From positions 10,170,271 through 10,234,270 of the forward strand of contig OX578280.1 of NCBI GenBank assembly GCA_951217055.1: 64,000 bases of DNA. The letters are read 5' to 3'. The notes under the pieces are model-generated. The model had not been told where the DNA came from and ran no database searches. It saw only the letters and a program-made list of their open reading frames with translations. The stretch is from Gerris lacustris. Lineage: Eukaryota; Arthropoda; Insecta; Hemiptera; Gerridae. This document shows, piece by piece, positions 41,763-54,600 of the stretch. Within the stretch, counting starts at the first letter, position 1. Each line of letters opens with the position of its first letter. Position numbers and translations under genes: made by a program.

Positions 41763-42794
41763 TTTTAAATGGTTATATGAGATTTTTTCAAAACCAGGCC
41801 TCTCCCAGCTGCAGTTAAGGCCTATTTTTCGCCATCATAAAATGGGAATACGTATTATAGTTTAAAAAACCTATTTGTAAGATAATTCAATGCGCAAACT
41901 GTTATAAACTTTTTACACTATACGGTTTTTTTTGTTTTTTAGTTTTAACAGCTCAATGATTTTTTTTTTCAAATTTTAAAAATATAATCATTTTTTCATT
42001 TTCGAAGGGACTGAATAGAATCTGCGAATTAAAATTAGACTGATCTTTAAAATGGTACACACCACAATGTATAGTACTATAGTACCTAGTTTTAGAGTAA
42101 TACAATTTTTTTACAGATAAGTGGTTGATTTTTTTAAAAAAAAATTTAAGGCAATAACTTTAAAAAGGATCGGAGAAAATTTGTAGCATTATAGTCTATA
42201 GCCTAAATTATCTATACATTGCTGGCTTTTAGATGAAGAACATCCTGTATAGAACAAGAAACAATCAATTATTTTTAGAATCAGTGTGCCAAAGAGAAAT
42301 AAAGCCATTTATAATCATTTACGACATTAGAGTTTCCTAGAAGTGTTAATTATCCTTGTTTTCAAGGACTTTAAAATCTATTTGTGGTAAATAATAAGTG
42401 ATAGAATCAGCTGGAATTATTATCATTCATCGAGTCAACCTGGTTCATTCTTTATGTTTTTCAAGAACTACGCAGTTCCTTAACAAAAATATTATAGTTT
42501 TAATCTGTTTAATGAGCGGAAGAAAACGTTTATAATCAACTTTTTTAAATTAGAAATTTACTTTTTTTAAAAACTCGCTATAAATTCTGAATATCTAGGT
42601 TTAATTATTTAAAAAAGAAAAAAAATGTGTATGTAGTGGTTTTAACAATGATGTGTTTGCTTGTGTGTTTTAGTAGGTATATATTATTTCGTAATCTGTA
42701 TTGCATATTATTTCAAATTTTTTTTACATCAGTGATAATTCCTTATTTCGTTTACTCTTTTAAACCATTATTTTGGTACCATTTTGACAATTTC

Positions 42795-43080
42795 TTCCGA
42801 GCTTAACGAAGGTAACGGAAGGATTGCGATCGTTCTGTTAAACAAAAATATATAAATCTCAGATTTCAAAACAGAAATTTGTTTCAGACATCAAATGAAC
42901 ATTTTTCTGTCTGTCTTTCGGTCAGTCACTCAATTTTTGTGAACCAACATATCCTGAAAACTACTCGTCCGATTTTAATGAAATTTAGATGGTAGGTCAT
43001 AATTAGCCATTTGTTGGTTCCATATAAGTTTCAACCTTCTGCGCCTATTTGTTTCTCTTCCTCATCTGCACAAACATACA
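42795..43080 (+). repeat. Dispersed repeat family D1, fragment
   Basis: It starts GAGCTTAACGAAGGTAACGG and ends within the CTCTTCC...GCACAAACATACATTTAA block. Confidence 0.6.
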
Positions 43081-43164
43081 TTTAATTAAACTTACACATA
43101 TCTTCAAAAGCCTTTTCACCATTAAATATTGTCTTATTGGTGTTCTTATTTGTGTAAAAACCAA

Positions 43165-43945
43165 AACATTTTTGGAACGAAGTTCCTTATGGCACGTTCT
43201 GGAGCCCGGGAGTGAATCCGAAAAAAAACGACCAAAATCACCGTCACAATATCATCGTCACGCAAAATCCGTACGAAATCTACAGATGACGATAACTTGA
43301 GTAAAAGCTCACCGAGTTAGATGAAATTTGGTACACATGTTCATTTTACCAATGCCCAGGCTGAGTTCGTCGGAAAACGTTATCCGCCCAAGCGTTCACA
43401 CGCAATGCTCGCGTAATCGTAAGCTTTAAAAGATGGGAAAAATTGTTATTAAGGAAGTCTCTTACTTGACTTGTTTTGATTATTTTTGTTATATATGTCA
43501 AAAATGTCACATTGTTTTGTAAATAAATAAAATATAATCATTTCACCCAATACAAGCAGAAGCTGTAGAGTAGGGAAGAGATATATTTTATAATATTTTA
43601 AATTAATTGGCCAGGTAGGTAGAACAGTCCTATTTCAATCCAAACTCCTTTAACAAACATACTCTTTCACTATAAACTCATCATGATCAACTTTTTTCTT
43701 ATATTCAATATATATTTATAGCATGACGCTTGCTTTAATTTTACAAATAATGATTTTCTTTTAATTTTGCCTTAACTCTGCCAGGTACAAACAGTTCGTT
43801 ACTTTTAATTTTTTCTCTTTTCTAACTCCGCCATGTATAAGTAGTTAGCAATATATAAGTACTTAGCAGTGTGATTTTATAATTTATATTTAATGAAAAA
43901 TGTAAGGAACATTGCTCCTACCGGGTGTCCGGCTACACCACACGT
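43165..43945 (+). repeat. Dispersed repeat family, copy 2 (partner of 9105-10215)
   Basis: TTGGAACGAAGTTCCTTATG opens the copy and AATGTAAGGAAC...CTACCGGGTGTCC closes it. The order of blocks matches 9105-10215 in reverse orientation, but about 300 bp of that copy is absent. Confidence 0.6.
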
Positions 43946-43974
43946 ATTTTATTTTTTAAATTTACTGCCTACTC

Positions 43975-44533
43975 GTGTGGCACTTAGCTTCCTCTCTTTC
44001 TATTTCATATATTTTAATGATTTAATGCTTTTACTAATTATTATTGTAAATTTATTTCATTTTCGCTCGTTTTTAAAATCTTTCAGAATTGAAAGATTGA
44101 ATTAAAGTATCAATTTAGCAAAATTTAAAGAACACAGACGGTTGAAATTAATCTGGGACTATCTACGAACTACTTTTGGCAAATCATCCTAATTTCAAAA
44201 ACATCTTATGAGTACTTTTGAAGATATAGGTGAAAATAAATGAATGTTGGAACACATGTGAAAAAGAAACAAATGAGCGAAGGTTGAAACTTATATGGGA
44301 CCAACAAATGTCTAATTATTACCTACCATCATTAATAAATTTCATTAAAATCGGACAGCGTATGTTAGATCGCAAAAATTGAGTGACAGACCGACAGACA
44401 GAGAACCAAAAATGTACTCTGATGTCTGAAACGGATTTCTGTCTTGGAATTTTTGATTATCAGAGACATAAAATAACTTCGTTCTTCAATACAATCACAT
44501 AGCTTCCGTTACCTTCGGTAAGCTCGGATGCGA
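43975..44533 (-). repeat. Dispersed repeat family D1, reversed copy
   Basis: It opens TGTGGCACTTAGCTTCCTC and closes AGCTTCCGTTACCTTCGGTA. Internal phrases match the other reversed copies. Confidence 0.72.
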
Positions 44534-44789
44534 AATTATGAAATAATAATTATAATAATTTGTGATATGTACTTGCCATTAATACGGAAGATAAATGATT
44601 GTATTGAATTGTATTTTCATCTTTGACATTAAATAAAATGATAATTAATGTATAATTATTGTTTTATATTTTTGAAGAGAGACAGCTAACTTTTCAATTT
44701 CTAACGAGTAGAAAATAGGAAAAATTAATACTTTTTTTGTACACTTCTTTATTACACTTTTTTTAGTAAAACATTTAAACGTTGCTTAA

Positions 44790-45200
44790 GCAGCCCCTAC
44801 ATGGTCAAGCCGCTTGATCAAAACATCGCGTCAAGCTGATCGACACGACCTTCAAGCTGCCTTGGGGCGCATCAGGCATGCCATCAATCTTTTCATCAAC
44901 ACTCATTTGTAGCGTAGTTTTCGACTAGTGAACTGCTCCTCCTGGACTGTAGTGAATCAGTATTGCCATGGTTTCGAATCAGGCTTTGGGGTGTCGAGCA
45001 GGTGATTGACGGAATGCTTGATCAAAATTGCTCTTGACTATCAAGCACTCCGTCAAGCAGCTTGACTCATTCAAACTTTCCATCAATCTCCGTCAAGGCT
45101 TGACTCAAGCATCAAACGGGTTCCTAGACTATCAATAACGCTTGACACCATTGCTTGACCACGATGTTTTGATCAAGCGGCTTGATCGTGTAGGGGCTGC
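44790..45200. mobile_element. TIR MITE next to the CD36 first exon
   Basis: The ends GCAGCCCCTACATGGTCAAG and the inverted CTTGATCGTGTAGGGGCTGC extend for about 38 bp with two or three differences. The interior is full of TCAAGC/GCTTGA hexamers in both orientations, a likely set of transposase-binding or foldback motifs. No clear target duplication. It ends about 70 bp before the CD36 exon, so it may lie in the promoter or 5' intron. Confidence 0.7.
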
Positions 45201-45272
45201 ATTACAATAATTTAACCCTACGGTTCAGATATAGATTTGTTATAATAATAATCTATAACTTCTCTCTTTCAG

Positions 45273-45423
45273 ATTATTGTAAATATAGATGATCAATAGA
45301 ATGAAACTTACCGTAGACAATAAGTTAGTTCTACTATTCGGCTCAGGTGCTCTTATATTGCTCTCTGGTGGATACCTAGGATGGTTTGGATTCCCAACAG
45401 TCATTAATGGTAAAATCGCGCTG
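45273..45423 (+). CDS. CD36 exon 1 with start codon (residues 1-45)
   Basis: The acceptor is CTCTCTTTCAG. ATG is at 45289, and a second in-frame ATG four codons later could also serve. It encodes the first membrane segment. The donor is GTAAGT, phase 0. Confidence 0.9.
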
Positions 45424-48400
45424 GTAAGTTACATTTATTTATTTCATTTTATTATTAGCTGCTTCGAAAAGTCCAGGAGATAGCGTGCAAAAGAGTGTCT
45501 GACTAACATCAAGCTAGAATTTTGTATATAAGTTAATCTTTTGGTACCTTTTAAGAATGTGTAGTCAGCAAAGTTCGTCAGCAGAAAATAGCTTGGCAAT
45601 AGGCATTTGAAAAAAAACAAAATGGTGGAGAGTGGCCATGTCCCACTCATTTTGTAGGACAATATGATTGTCATGATCCTGAGTAAAACACTTGTTACTT
45701 GACCAAAAAACAAGTTGATGTTAGTTTGTCACTTGATAGGTAAGTGATTCAAATAGTACTCTAAATCTAAAGTGGCCACCTATCAAGTTAATCAAGTAAG
45801 ACGCGCTTCACGTTAGTACGTGAGGCGATAATCGCCGGTTTCTGTACGATTTAGTTAAAATTATTAAGTATAAAATTTTAATAGTTGCATATTCTTCTTC
45901 TATACTTCCAAACCTTTAAATTGATGTATAACATGTCATGGTGACAAAAAACTTTGTTTTGGTCCACCATCTTGTAAATATTAAGTGTGAAACTCCAAAA
46001 AGTGTACAGTTGTCACAAATGCCGAGATACACCCGTGTGCCGAATTTCATGTTCCTAGCTGTAGTAGTTTATGAATTGAAACATGCCAACGGACAGACAG
46101 ACAGAGCCGTTATTATAAGGTTTCATTTCGTTCTTCGTATAGAAATCTAAAATTAGTTAAAGGTCGACCATCAAGAAGTCATGGAAATCTGAGGAGTGCG
46201 CTAGTGTCGTTGTTCTGGTGTCATGTATAGTCAGTTTTTAATAAAATAGACCACTGTCAAAAAACTCAGTGTTGTTCTTTTGTTATTAATAAGTTTACTT
46301 TTGATAACTGGTATATTTTTTTAATATTGTTTGCAACAGGCAACACTGTACCTGATAAGAAATCACTAATAATGTACGATAATATCTTTATATTATTATT
46401 TATTGATTATTCATAATAATATTCTTTAAATCTAAATCGATTTTCTTCTTTCTTAATCTATTTTTTTCTTCCTCTTTATTTCTGAGTTATTTGGATTTAG
46501 GACAGGTGTGACTATAATTCGTACTGTATAAAAACAAACAAAACAGGAAACCTAACAGATTGGAAACCTTCCTGTTGCTATTCGTGAGATTTGACATAAC
46601 TGTGCATTTCATACAAACTAGAAATGGGTATTGTCTTAGTTTCAGTTTTTCCCGTGTTCATGACTTCTTAGTCGACCTTTAGTTAACCAAAAATTAAGTT
46701 AATCATAGTTTGTCACTTGATGTGTTAGTTATTCAAATATTACTCCAAATAAAAGTGGTCACCTATCTATAGACAAACTAACATCAACTTGATTTTAGGT
46801 TTCTGTACGAAGTACGGAAAGAAACCTTATATAAAGTTTATGTCTGTCTGTCTGTTCGTTGGCATGTTTTAATTTATAAACTACTATAGCTAGGAACATG
46901 AAATTCGGCACACAGGTGCATCTCGGCATTTGTGACAACTGTACATTTTTTTGGAATTTCACACTTAATATTTCCAAGATGGCGGCCAATATATGGTAGG
47001 CAACTAAAAACAAAGTTTCTTTATAGTCACTATAACATGTTCTACATCAATTTAAAGGTTTTGGAAGTGTAGAAAAAGAGTATGCAACTATTAAAATTTT
47101 ACACGTAACACTTTTAACTTAATCGTACAGAAACCGGCAATTATCACCTCACGTTCTTACTTACGTGAAGCGCGCCTTACTCAGTGGCGTAACTATGGGC
47201 CCGCGCAGGCCCGCAATGCGGGGGGCCCCCAGTGCCAGGGGGCCCCCAAATCCAGAAATAGCTAGAATTACTATCCTTGTACCAACGGTAAGGGAATCCC
47301 AACCCCTGAACGCCCAATCCTGAACGCATGAGGTTTTTTTTTTTTGCTCATCGATTTTCTTTGGCGAGGGGCTCCCAAAAATGTCTTGCGGGGGGCCCCC
47401 AATGGTCTAGCTACGCCACTGGCCTTACTTGTTTGGTCTACTAACTAGAACAATATACAATAGAAATATATTGGGTGTAAATTAAAAAATCAGTATGGAT
47501 TTTTTTTAATTTTATTAATTATTGTCTCTTCACACACATTCATTTATTAATATTTATTTTATTTTTTAGTTTAAAAGTCTAGATGAACATGAAACATTTG
47601 AGATGTGGAAAAATCTACCTGTGCCATTGGAATTTAAAGTATATTTCTTTAACGTTACCAATCCAGATGCGGTTCTAAAGGATAAAGCTTTGCCCAAACT
47701 CAACGAAATTGGCCCTTTCGTTTATGAGTAAGTAAGAAATAAATGTTTCATTGCAATAATCTATTTTTCACTATAGTAAAGTCACGCGTAAACGTAATTG
47801 CTGCAGATCTTATCGAAGATAACGGAAGCTACGTGATCGTTCTGAAGAACAATAATTTTTTTATGTCTCCGATTTCAAAAATTCCAAGGCAGAAATCCGT
47901 TTCAAACATCAGGGAACATTTTTGGTTATATATCTGTCTGTCGGTCTGTCCTCAATTTTCGTGAACCAACATATCTTACAAACTACTCTTCCAATTTTGG
48001 TCATGGACACGGACACCTTAGCGTGGCCCGCTCTTAGACGTCCGTTTTAGAGGCTCTTTCGGGGGCGTGTATCTTTTTTCCTATTCACTTTAAAAAAAAA
48101 AACAAAAAAAAAAATTTTATCCCTTTACGCAAGGCCTACAAAAAAGGTCCTTTGCGTAGGACCGCTGCGGTCGACCGTATTCGAGTTATGCGGAAAAAAC
48201 TGTTTCTTTTCCCCCCAAAAACCGTTTTTTTCCACATAACTCGAATACGGTCGACCGCAGCGGTCCGACGCAAAGGACCTTTTTTGTAGGCCTTGCGTAA
48301 AGGGAAAAAATAGTGTTTTTTGCTTTTTTTTAAAGTGAATAGGAAATAAGATACACGCCCCCGAAAAAGCCTCTAAAACGGACGTCTAAGAGCGGGCCAC

Positions 48401-48610
48401 GCTAAGGTGTCCATGACCCATACATTTATATATTTATATTTATAATATAAACTTACATTTATAAATATACTTCTATCTTTAAAAGTACTCATCTGATTTA
48501 AAAAAAAAAAAAAAATGTATGGCATGTCGAACGTAGCTCACAGATGGTCTCATATTAATTTTAACTTTATCAAATGTTGCTAAATTAATACATATTATAT
48601 TCATGTAAAA

Positions 48611-48691
<81 letters not shown>

Positions 48692-51600
48692 CGTACTTAA
48701 AAGGAGAGAAAGAAATATAAATAATTATGGAAATAAAGTGTTTGTAAAAGCACAACATCATATATGTACGTTGAAGAATGCGAGGAAGCTATGTGTCACA
48801 CTATTTGTATTTGTTATAATAGATGTAGCTTATTATAATGAATACATATAGGTAATAGAAAATTACTAGTGCACGTTGCCATCACCTATATACCTATATG
48901 CAGTGCTCGATTTCTAGAAATTGAGGTGCCGGAACTACAACCTATCATCTCTCTATAAATAAATAAATATTGATGTAATAATAAAATAATAGCAATAATA
49001 AAAAAATAAGAGACTTCTATCCAGCCAGCAAAATATCTCTAACAGATTTCTAAGTAGCAAGGGAAATATCTCAAAGAGATTTATTTATAACTAGCAAAGG
49101 ATATATCTCTAAGAGAAAGATCATAAAAAAATAACATTTTCCGTGGTAGGCTGTGAAATAGTAACTTTAGAGCCTAAAAAACATAGCTAAAATCCATTTT
49201 TTCATTACGTGGACTTAAAAAATCTTTTCATTACTCCTAGCTGTAAAGAAAAAATCTTTTACGCCCTAGGAACTAAAATATTTTTATTTTCCGGCGGGTA
49301 GTTGTCAAAACTACCGCTGCAGTCTTTGTAGAAATGCTTCTAGTACGATTAAAATCCGCTAGATGTCAATGCGTTTTATTTATCTTTTCTTATAGTGTAA
49401 CCTCTTTTTAAGGTTTCTTTTTTTAAGTCTTAAGTATGTACTAATATTTGTTATTATTATATATTGATTAGTGATTAATATTTAATGTTTTTTCATTGTC
49501 TGCTACCTCGGAAAAAATAGCATATTCTACGCGACTGTGAAGTGTTTTTTCTTTACCTTGACAATATTTACTGTCTCGCTTCGCTCGACAGTAAATTCAA
49601 TTGCCGCGGTAAAGAAAAAACTCACTTCACAGCCTAGTAACATAATATACTATTTTTCCGTGGTAGGCTGTGAAATAGTAACTTTATAGCCTAAAAACCA
49701 TAGCTAAAATCCATTTTTTCATTACGTGGACTTACAAAATCTTTTCATTACTCCCAGCTGTAAAGAAAAATTTTTTTACGTCTTGGGACGTAAAAAAAAT
49801 TTTCTTTTGTGCTGGTAGTTATCAAAACTTCCGTTTTAGCGCTGCAATCTTTGTAGAAACGCTTCTAGTACGATTAAAATCCGTTAGATGTCAATGCGTT
49901 TTATTTATCGATTCTTATAGTGTAACCTCTTTTTAAGGTTTCTTTTTTTAAGTCTTAAGTATGTACTAATATTTCTTATTATTATATTGATTATTGATTA
50001 ATATTTAATGTTTTTTCATTGTCTGCTACCACGGAAAAAGTAGCATATGCTACACGACTGTGAAGTGTTTTTTCTCTACCTTGGCAATATTTACTGTCTC
50101 GCTTCGCTCGACAGTAAATGTAATTGCTGCGGTAAAGAAAAAACTCACTTCACAGCCTTGTAACATAATATACTATTTTAACTCACACCTTTAATAATTC
50201 TAAATTTTCCAATTAACCACTGACAATTTCAAATAGTAACTTTTTAATTTTAAACTTCTATCATTTATAAGTAATCATTGTAATTTTTCTTTTTTCTTTC
50301 AGAGAATATCTTTCAAAAGAGATGTTAAATTCGAGCAATCCAAAAACTTTTAGATTTATGAAGAAATCTTTATTTATATTTAGTGAAGAAAAATCTAATG
50401 GTTTGAAAGAATCTGATATGGTTACCGTTATCAATCTTCCATTACTGGTAAATTAACATTCCGTTATTGCGGTAAATTAACAGTTATCGTATAGAAAAGC
50501 AAATGCGTCAGCCATAGTAGCAAATGGTTATTTACTTTAGGTTTATTAGCTAAATGGGCAAAATAAAGGTAAAGAACCCGATCTCAAAGTATTATTTGTT
50601 ATTTTATAATATGATAAAATAAACTGATCAAGTCTTAAAGTTTTATCTAACAAGAATTACTTTCTTTGATTAAAAATGAAATAATTTAGTATGGTTCCAG
50701 TTATAATCTAGGTGCCTACATAAATAATATATATACCTACCTATATATTATGCAGTAATTTTTAGGATTTCGTTGGTGAAACCAAAAAAGAAAATAAACC
50801 CTCATTCGTCTTGTGTCTGTCAATGACATAACTCGGTTCCAATAACTTTGAATCAAATCAAAAGAGATAAAAACATGAAACTTTGTAGTATTAAAGACCT
50901 TTTTTTGATCAATTCCGGCATTTTAAAAACAGTTTTCTGTATTTTACATAAAAAATTATAATTTCGATATTTAAAAAACAAAAGGTTCTTTTTTTTCAAA
51001 ATGTTGTCCGTTAAAATTTGACATTTCAGTTTATGGTAAATTTTACCTGAAGTAAGTTTTCCACTGAAGAATTTTTTTTTTTTTAAATCCAATATTAATA
51101 TTATTTATTCGTTATACAGTTTATAAGGTTTTATAAAACTAAGAATTAATGTAACAAATTTTCAAAGTGCTACAATTTGTACATTTTTAGATTGTTACCC
51201 CCCTATGTATTTTTTAGATAATATAAATGACTGACTAAATAACTATTAAGACCTAGGGATGTTTATGTTTAGTCCAATGTACTTGGACAAAGGAATATCA
51301 ACACTTCTGTTATTATAAGGGGAGTAACAGTCTAAAGAAGAACATACCGTACATCCTTCTTAGATTGTTACTCCCCTCTGTTTCGTCTATAAGGGAAGTA
51401 AAAATCTAAAGAAGTGCCCTACAATTTTTAACACTTAAATTTCCATTTCATTGATACTGTAAACATTTTTATTTAGTTTAAAAAATGTAAAAGGTAGTGT
51501 TTTTTATTTTAAAAAATATAATATAATTTTAGGCAGTAGCATTATATCTGGAGCGAAATATGCCTCTTGGATTGGATTTACTGGAAGATGCTATACCATT

Positions 51601-54600
51601 TCTTTTTCCAGCAAATAATAAACTTTTTCTTACTGATACAGTATCAAATTTTCTGTTCAACGGAACTCCTTTAAGGTAAAAATCTACCTCTACACCTATA
51701 TTTAACTTAATGAATGTATTCACGGTCATTTTTGTTTCAGATATCGCAGAATTATTTTAGAAAAAACTGTTTTATTCCATTCTTTGACCACCGCATAACG
51801 CATATCATGCAACATATACCGGCATTTCTCGCCCTCTGGACGTAATAGAGGATATCCTTGCTTTATTTTTTTTTTTTGACATTTTCATGTTTAGGCTATG
51901 GAACATAAGTCAAAAACGTTACGTTACTTTTAGCTTAAAAACTCAGAAAAGTATAACAGGGAGTTAGAAATGTATAGGAGGTCTGTAATCCAGTCTCCAG
52001 CTGTAGGGCCTTCCCCTACCGCGCTTCGTAGGGCCGAAGAAAGTCTAAAAGATTTATACGTGTGACAGGGAGTTAGGAAAGTACAGGAGGTTGCCATCAA
52101 CTCTCAGCCCTCTCGGCCTACCTAGTATGAAGGCATATTAACAATTCGTAGAAGGTGGGCCGGCGCCTTTGAATTCATTATTTTGTAATCAAGCCGCGGC
52201 AGTGCCGGTGTGGAGATAAGAATAAAAATTATCTTCCCTCTACTTTTATCAATTACTTGAATAAATTGCCGATTTTATTTCATTTTATGTCGGTAGTTTA
52301 CGCAGAGCGAAAACATGAAAATGTTTCACTGTCTTGCGGACTCGTATGCAAGAAGTATTTTTTTTTTTTAATTTTTAAATTTGTAATTACTTTAATTAAC
52401 AAAACAAATATTTGAGATTTAAATAAATCTGTTTATATATTATCTGTTTATATGTCAACATAGATGTAAAGAAGAAGCGGAAATGCTTTGCACAGCCTTG
52501 AAAACACAACCACTTCAATCACTGGAATTCCACAATTCAACAGGTGATTTCAGCTTCGCTTTTTTCAGATATGTAAGTTTAATGTAATTTAATAAATTGT
52601 TTAAATATGTGAAACTTATTTTAAAAAAGGTGTAATATCTAACCACAAAAGTCTGCAGAAAACTTTTGCACCTAGGTAAAACCAACGAGGACATCATGAG
52701 TACAAATAATTTGGTTTTGTTCTTGTATCAATTCATTTTTGTTTGTGTTTTTAAAACTTCAGGTTTTAAACTTCTTTAGTCCAAATTCTGTTGGATCTGC
52801 CACCTTTCTCTTCATACCTATATTTTGGAAATCGTTGCCGTCTTTTTACTGGTCTTATATTACTTTGCTTTGAAAGTTTCATCGCACATTTCCGTTTCCT
52901 CAATTTTGAACCACTTCCCGTCATTCAATCTTCCCCAAATTTTGCACATAGATACAACTAAGGTGAAGAATACAGAAACCAAAAAAAAACAAAAAATAAA
53001 AACAAAATGGCGTCAAATTTATTTGCTTTTTTAGTTTCATCGCACACCTATTACCCCAATTTTGAACCACTTCACGTCATTCAATCTTCCCCAAATTTTG
53101 CACATAGATACAACTAAGGTGAAGAATACAGAAACCAAAAAAAACAAAAAATAAAAACAAAATGGCGTCAAATTTATTTGCTTTTTTAGTTTCATCGCAC
53201 ACCTATTACCCCAATTTTGAACCACTTCACGTCATTCAATCTTCCCCAAATTTTGCACATAGATACAACTAAGGTGAAGAATACAGAAACCAAAAAAAAC
53301 AAAAAATAAAAACAAAATGGCGTCAAATTTATTTGCTTTTTTAGTTTCATCGCACACCTATTACCCAAATTTTGAACCACTTCCCGTCATTCAATCTTCC
53401 CCAAATTTTGCACATAGATACAACTAAGGTGAAGAATACAGAAACCGAAAAAAAAAGGTTGAAAATAAGACCAGTTTTGAAAAATGGTATTTTTATATTA
53501 ATTATTTCGAATAGTAATTAATTTTTGACAACTAATATTAAGTAATTTGTTCAATTCATGCAATAAAATGTTAGCAATTAAAAATTGGCTAACAACATCA
53601 CAAATACTCAGTTCTGGTTAAGGTCTTCAGTCATTAAGACATAATCATCGGCTTCCCTCCCTTATAAAGACCTAGACCTAGGCATCTTTATTCTTAGAAT
53701 TTACAATCACTCTTCACTTTAGTTCACTCTTCTAAAGGGTGTGGGTATGGTAACTTGCTAATTTCAAATGAGTACCATGAAGCGAGGGGGTTATCCAAGG
53801 ATTGTGGGGATAGTCTCATTCAAAGGGATGGGCATAAAGTTTTGTTTCCTGCCGATTCTGTCATTATCGCCACCTAGCGTTGGACAAAGGAACAGTAATG
53901 AATCTGGTGCAAAAACACTTCCCCGGACACCTTATCTCCCTGAGTGGCAATTTGCAGTGGCCGACGCGATTGCACGATGTAGCCCCCTGCGACTTCATCT
54001 TGTGGGGTTATTTGAAATCCCTCGTCTACACTAACGTAGGTAATTGGTTCACGAATGATGGGTCTTCAGGTCATCCATGGAACATGGTTGATATAGACGA
54101 GGGATTTCAAATAACTCCACAAGAAGAAGTCGCAAGGGGTACATCGTGCAAGCGCGCAGGCCACTGCATATCGCCACTCAGGGAGATAAGGTGCCCGGGG
54201 AAGTGTTTCGGTACCAGATTCATTGCTGTTCCTTTGTCCAACGCAAGGTGTCGATGATGAGAGAATCGGCAGGAAACAAAACTTTATGCCAGTTGGTGTA
54301 GATTTCAAATAACCCCACAAGAAGAAGTCGCAGGGGGCTACATCGCTATGCTGGAGAGAGGGACGAGAAACTTTAGAATTCGACTCGAAAAGTGTATTGA
54401 CAATGGGGGGGGGGGTGCGAACATAAATTTTAAATGTTTTACTACACGATGAAAAAAAAATTATGATATTATCTTCAATACTTTTTGTTATATCGCATTT
54501 TAAAATCACCAAGCTATCCTACCGCATCCTGATAATGAAAAACAATTTATTGTTTGTTGGTTTTGTTTTTAAGAAAAATGGTACTAACGGACCTTATGAA

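Larger units (their letters stand above)
45472..47440. mobile_element. Foldback element family A copy 3 with nested insertions
   Basis: The left arm AGTCCAGGAGATAGCGTGCA matches 10251-10829. At about 45795 it is interrupted by a second inverted-repeat element. Family A blocks reappear at about 46680-46795 and TTTGGTCTACTAACTAG at about 47430. It lies in CD36 intron 1. Confidence 0.65.
47795..48800 (+). repeat. Dispersed repeat family D1, split by a palindromic insertion
   Basis: D1 blocks run from about 47795 (GAAGATAACGGAAGCTACG) to 47998 and resume after 48419, ending GCGAGGAAGCTATGTGTCAC near 48800. The gap is filled by the palindrome 47999-48418. A (TA)n tract lies inside. Confidence 0.6.
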
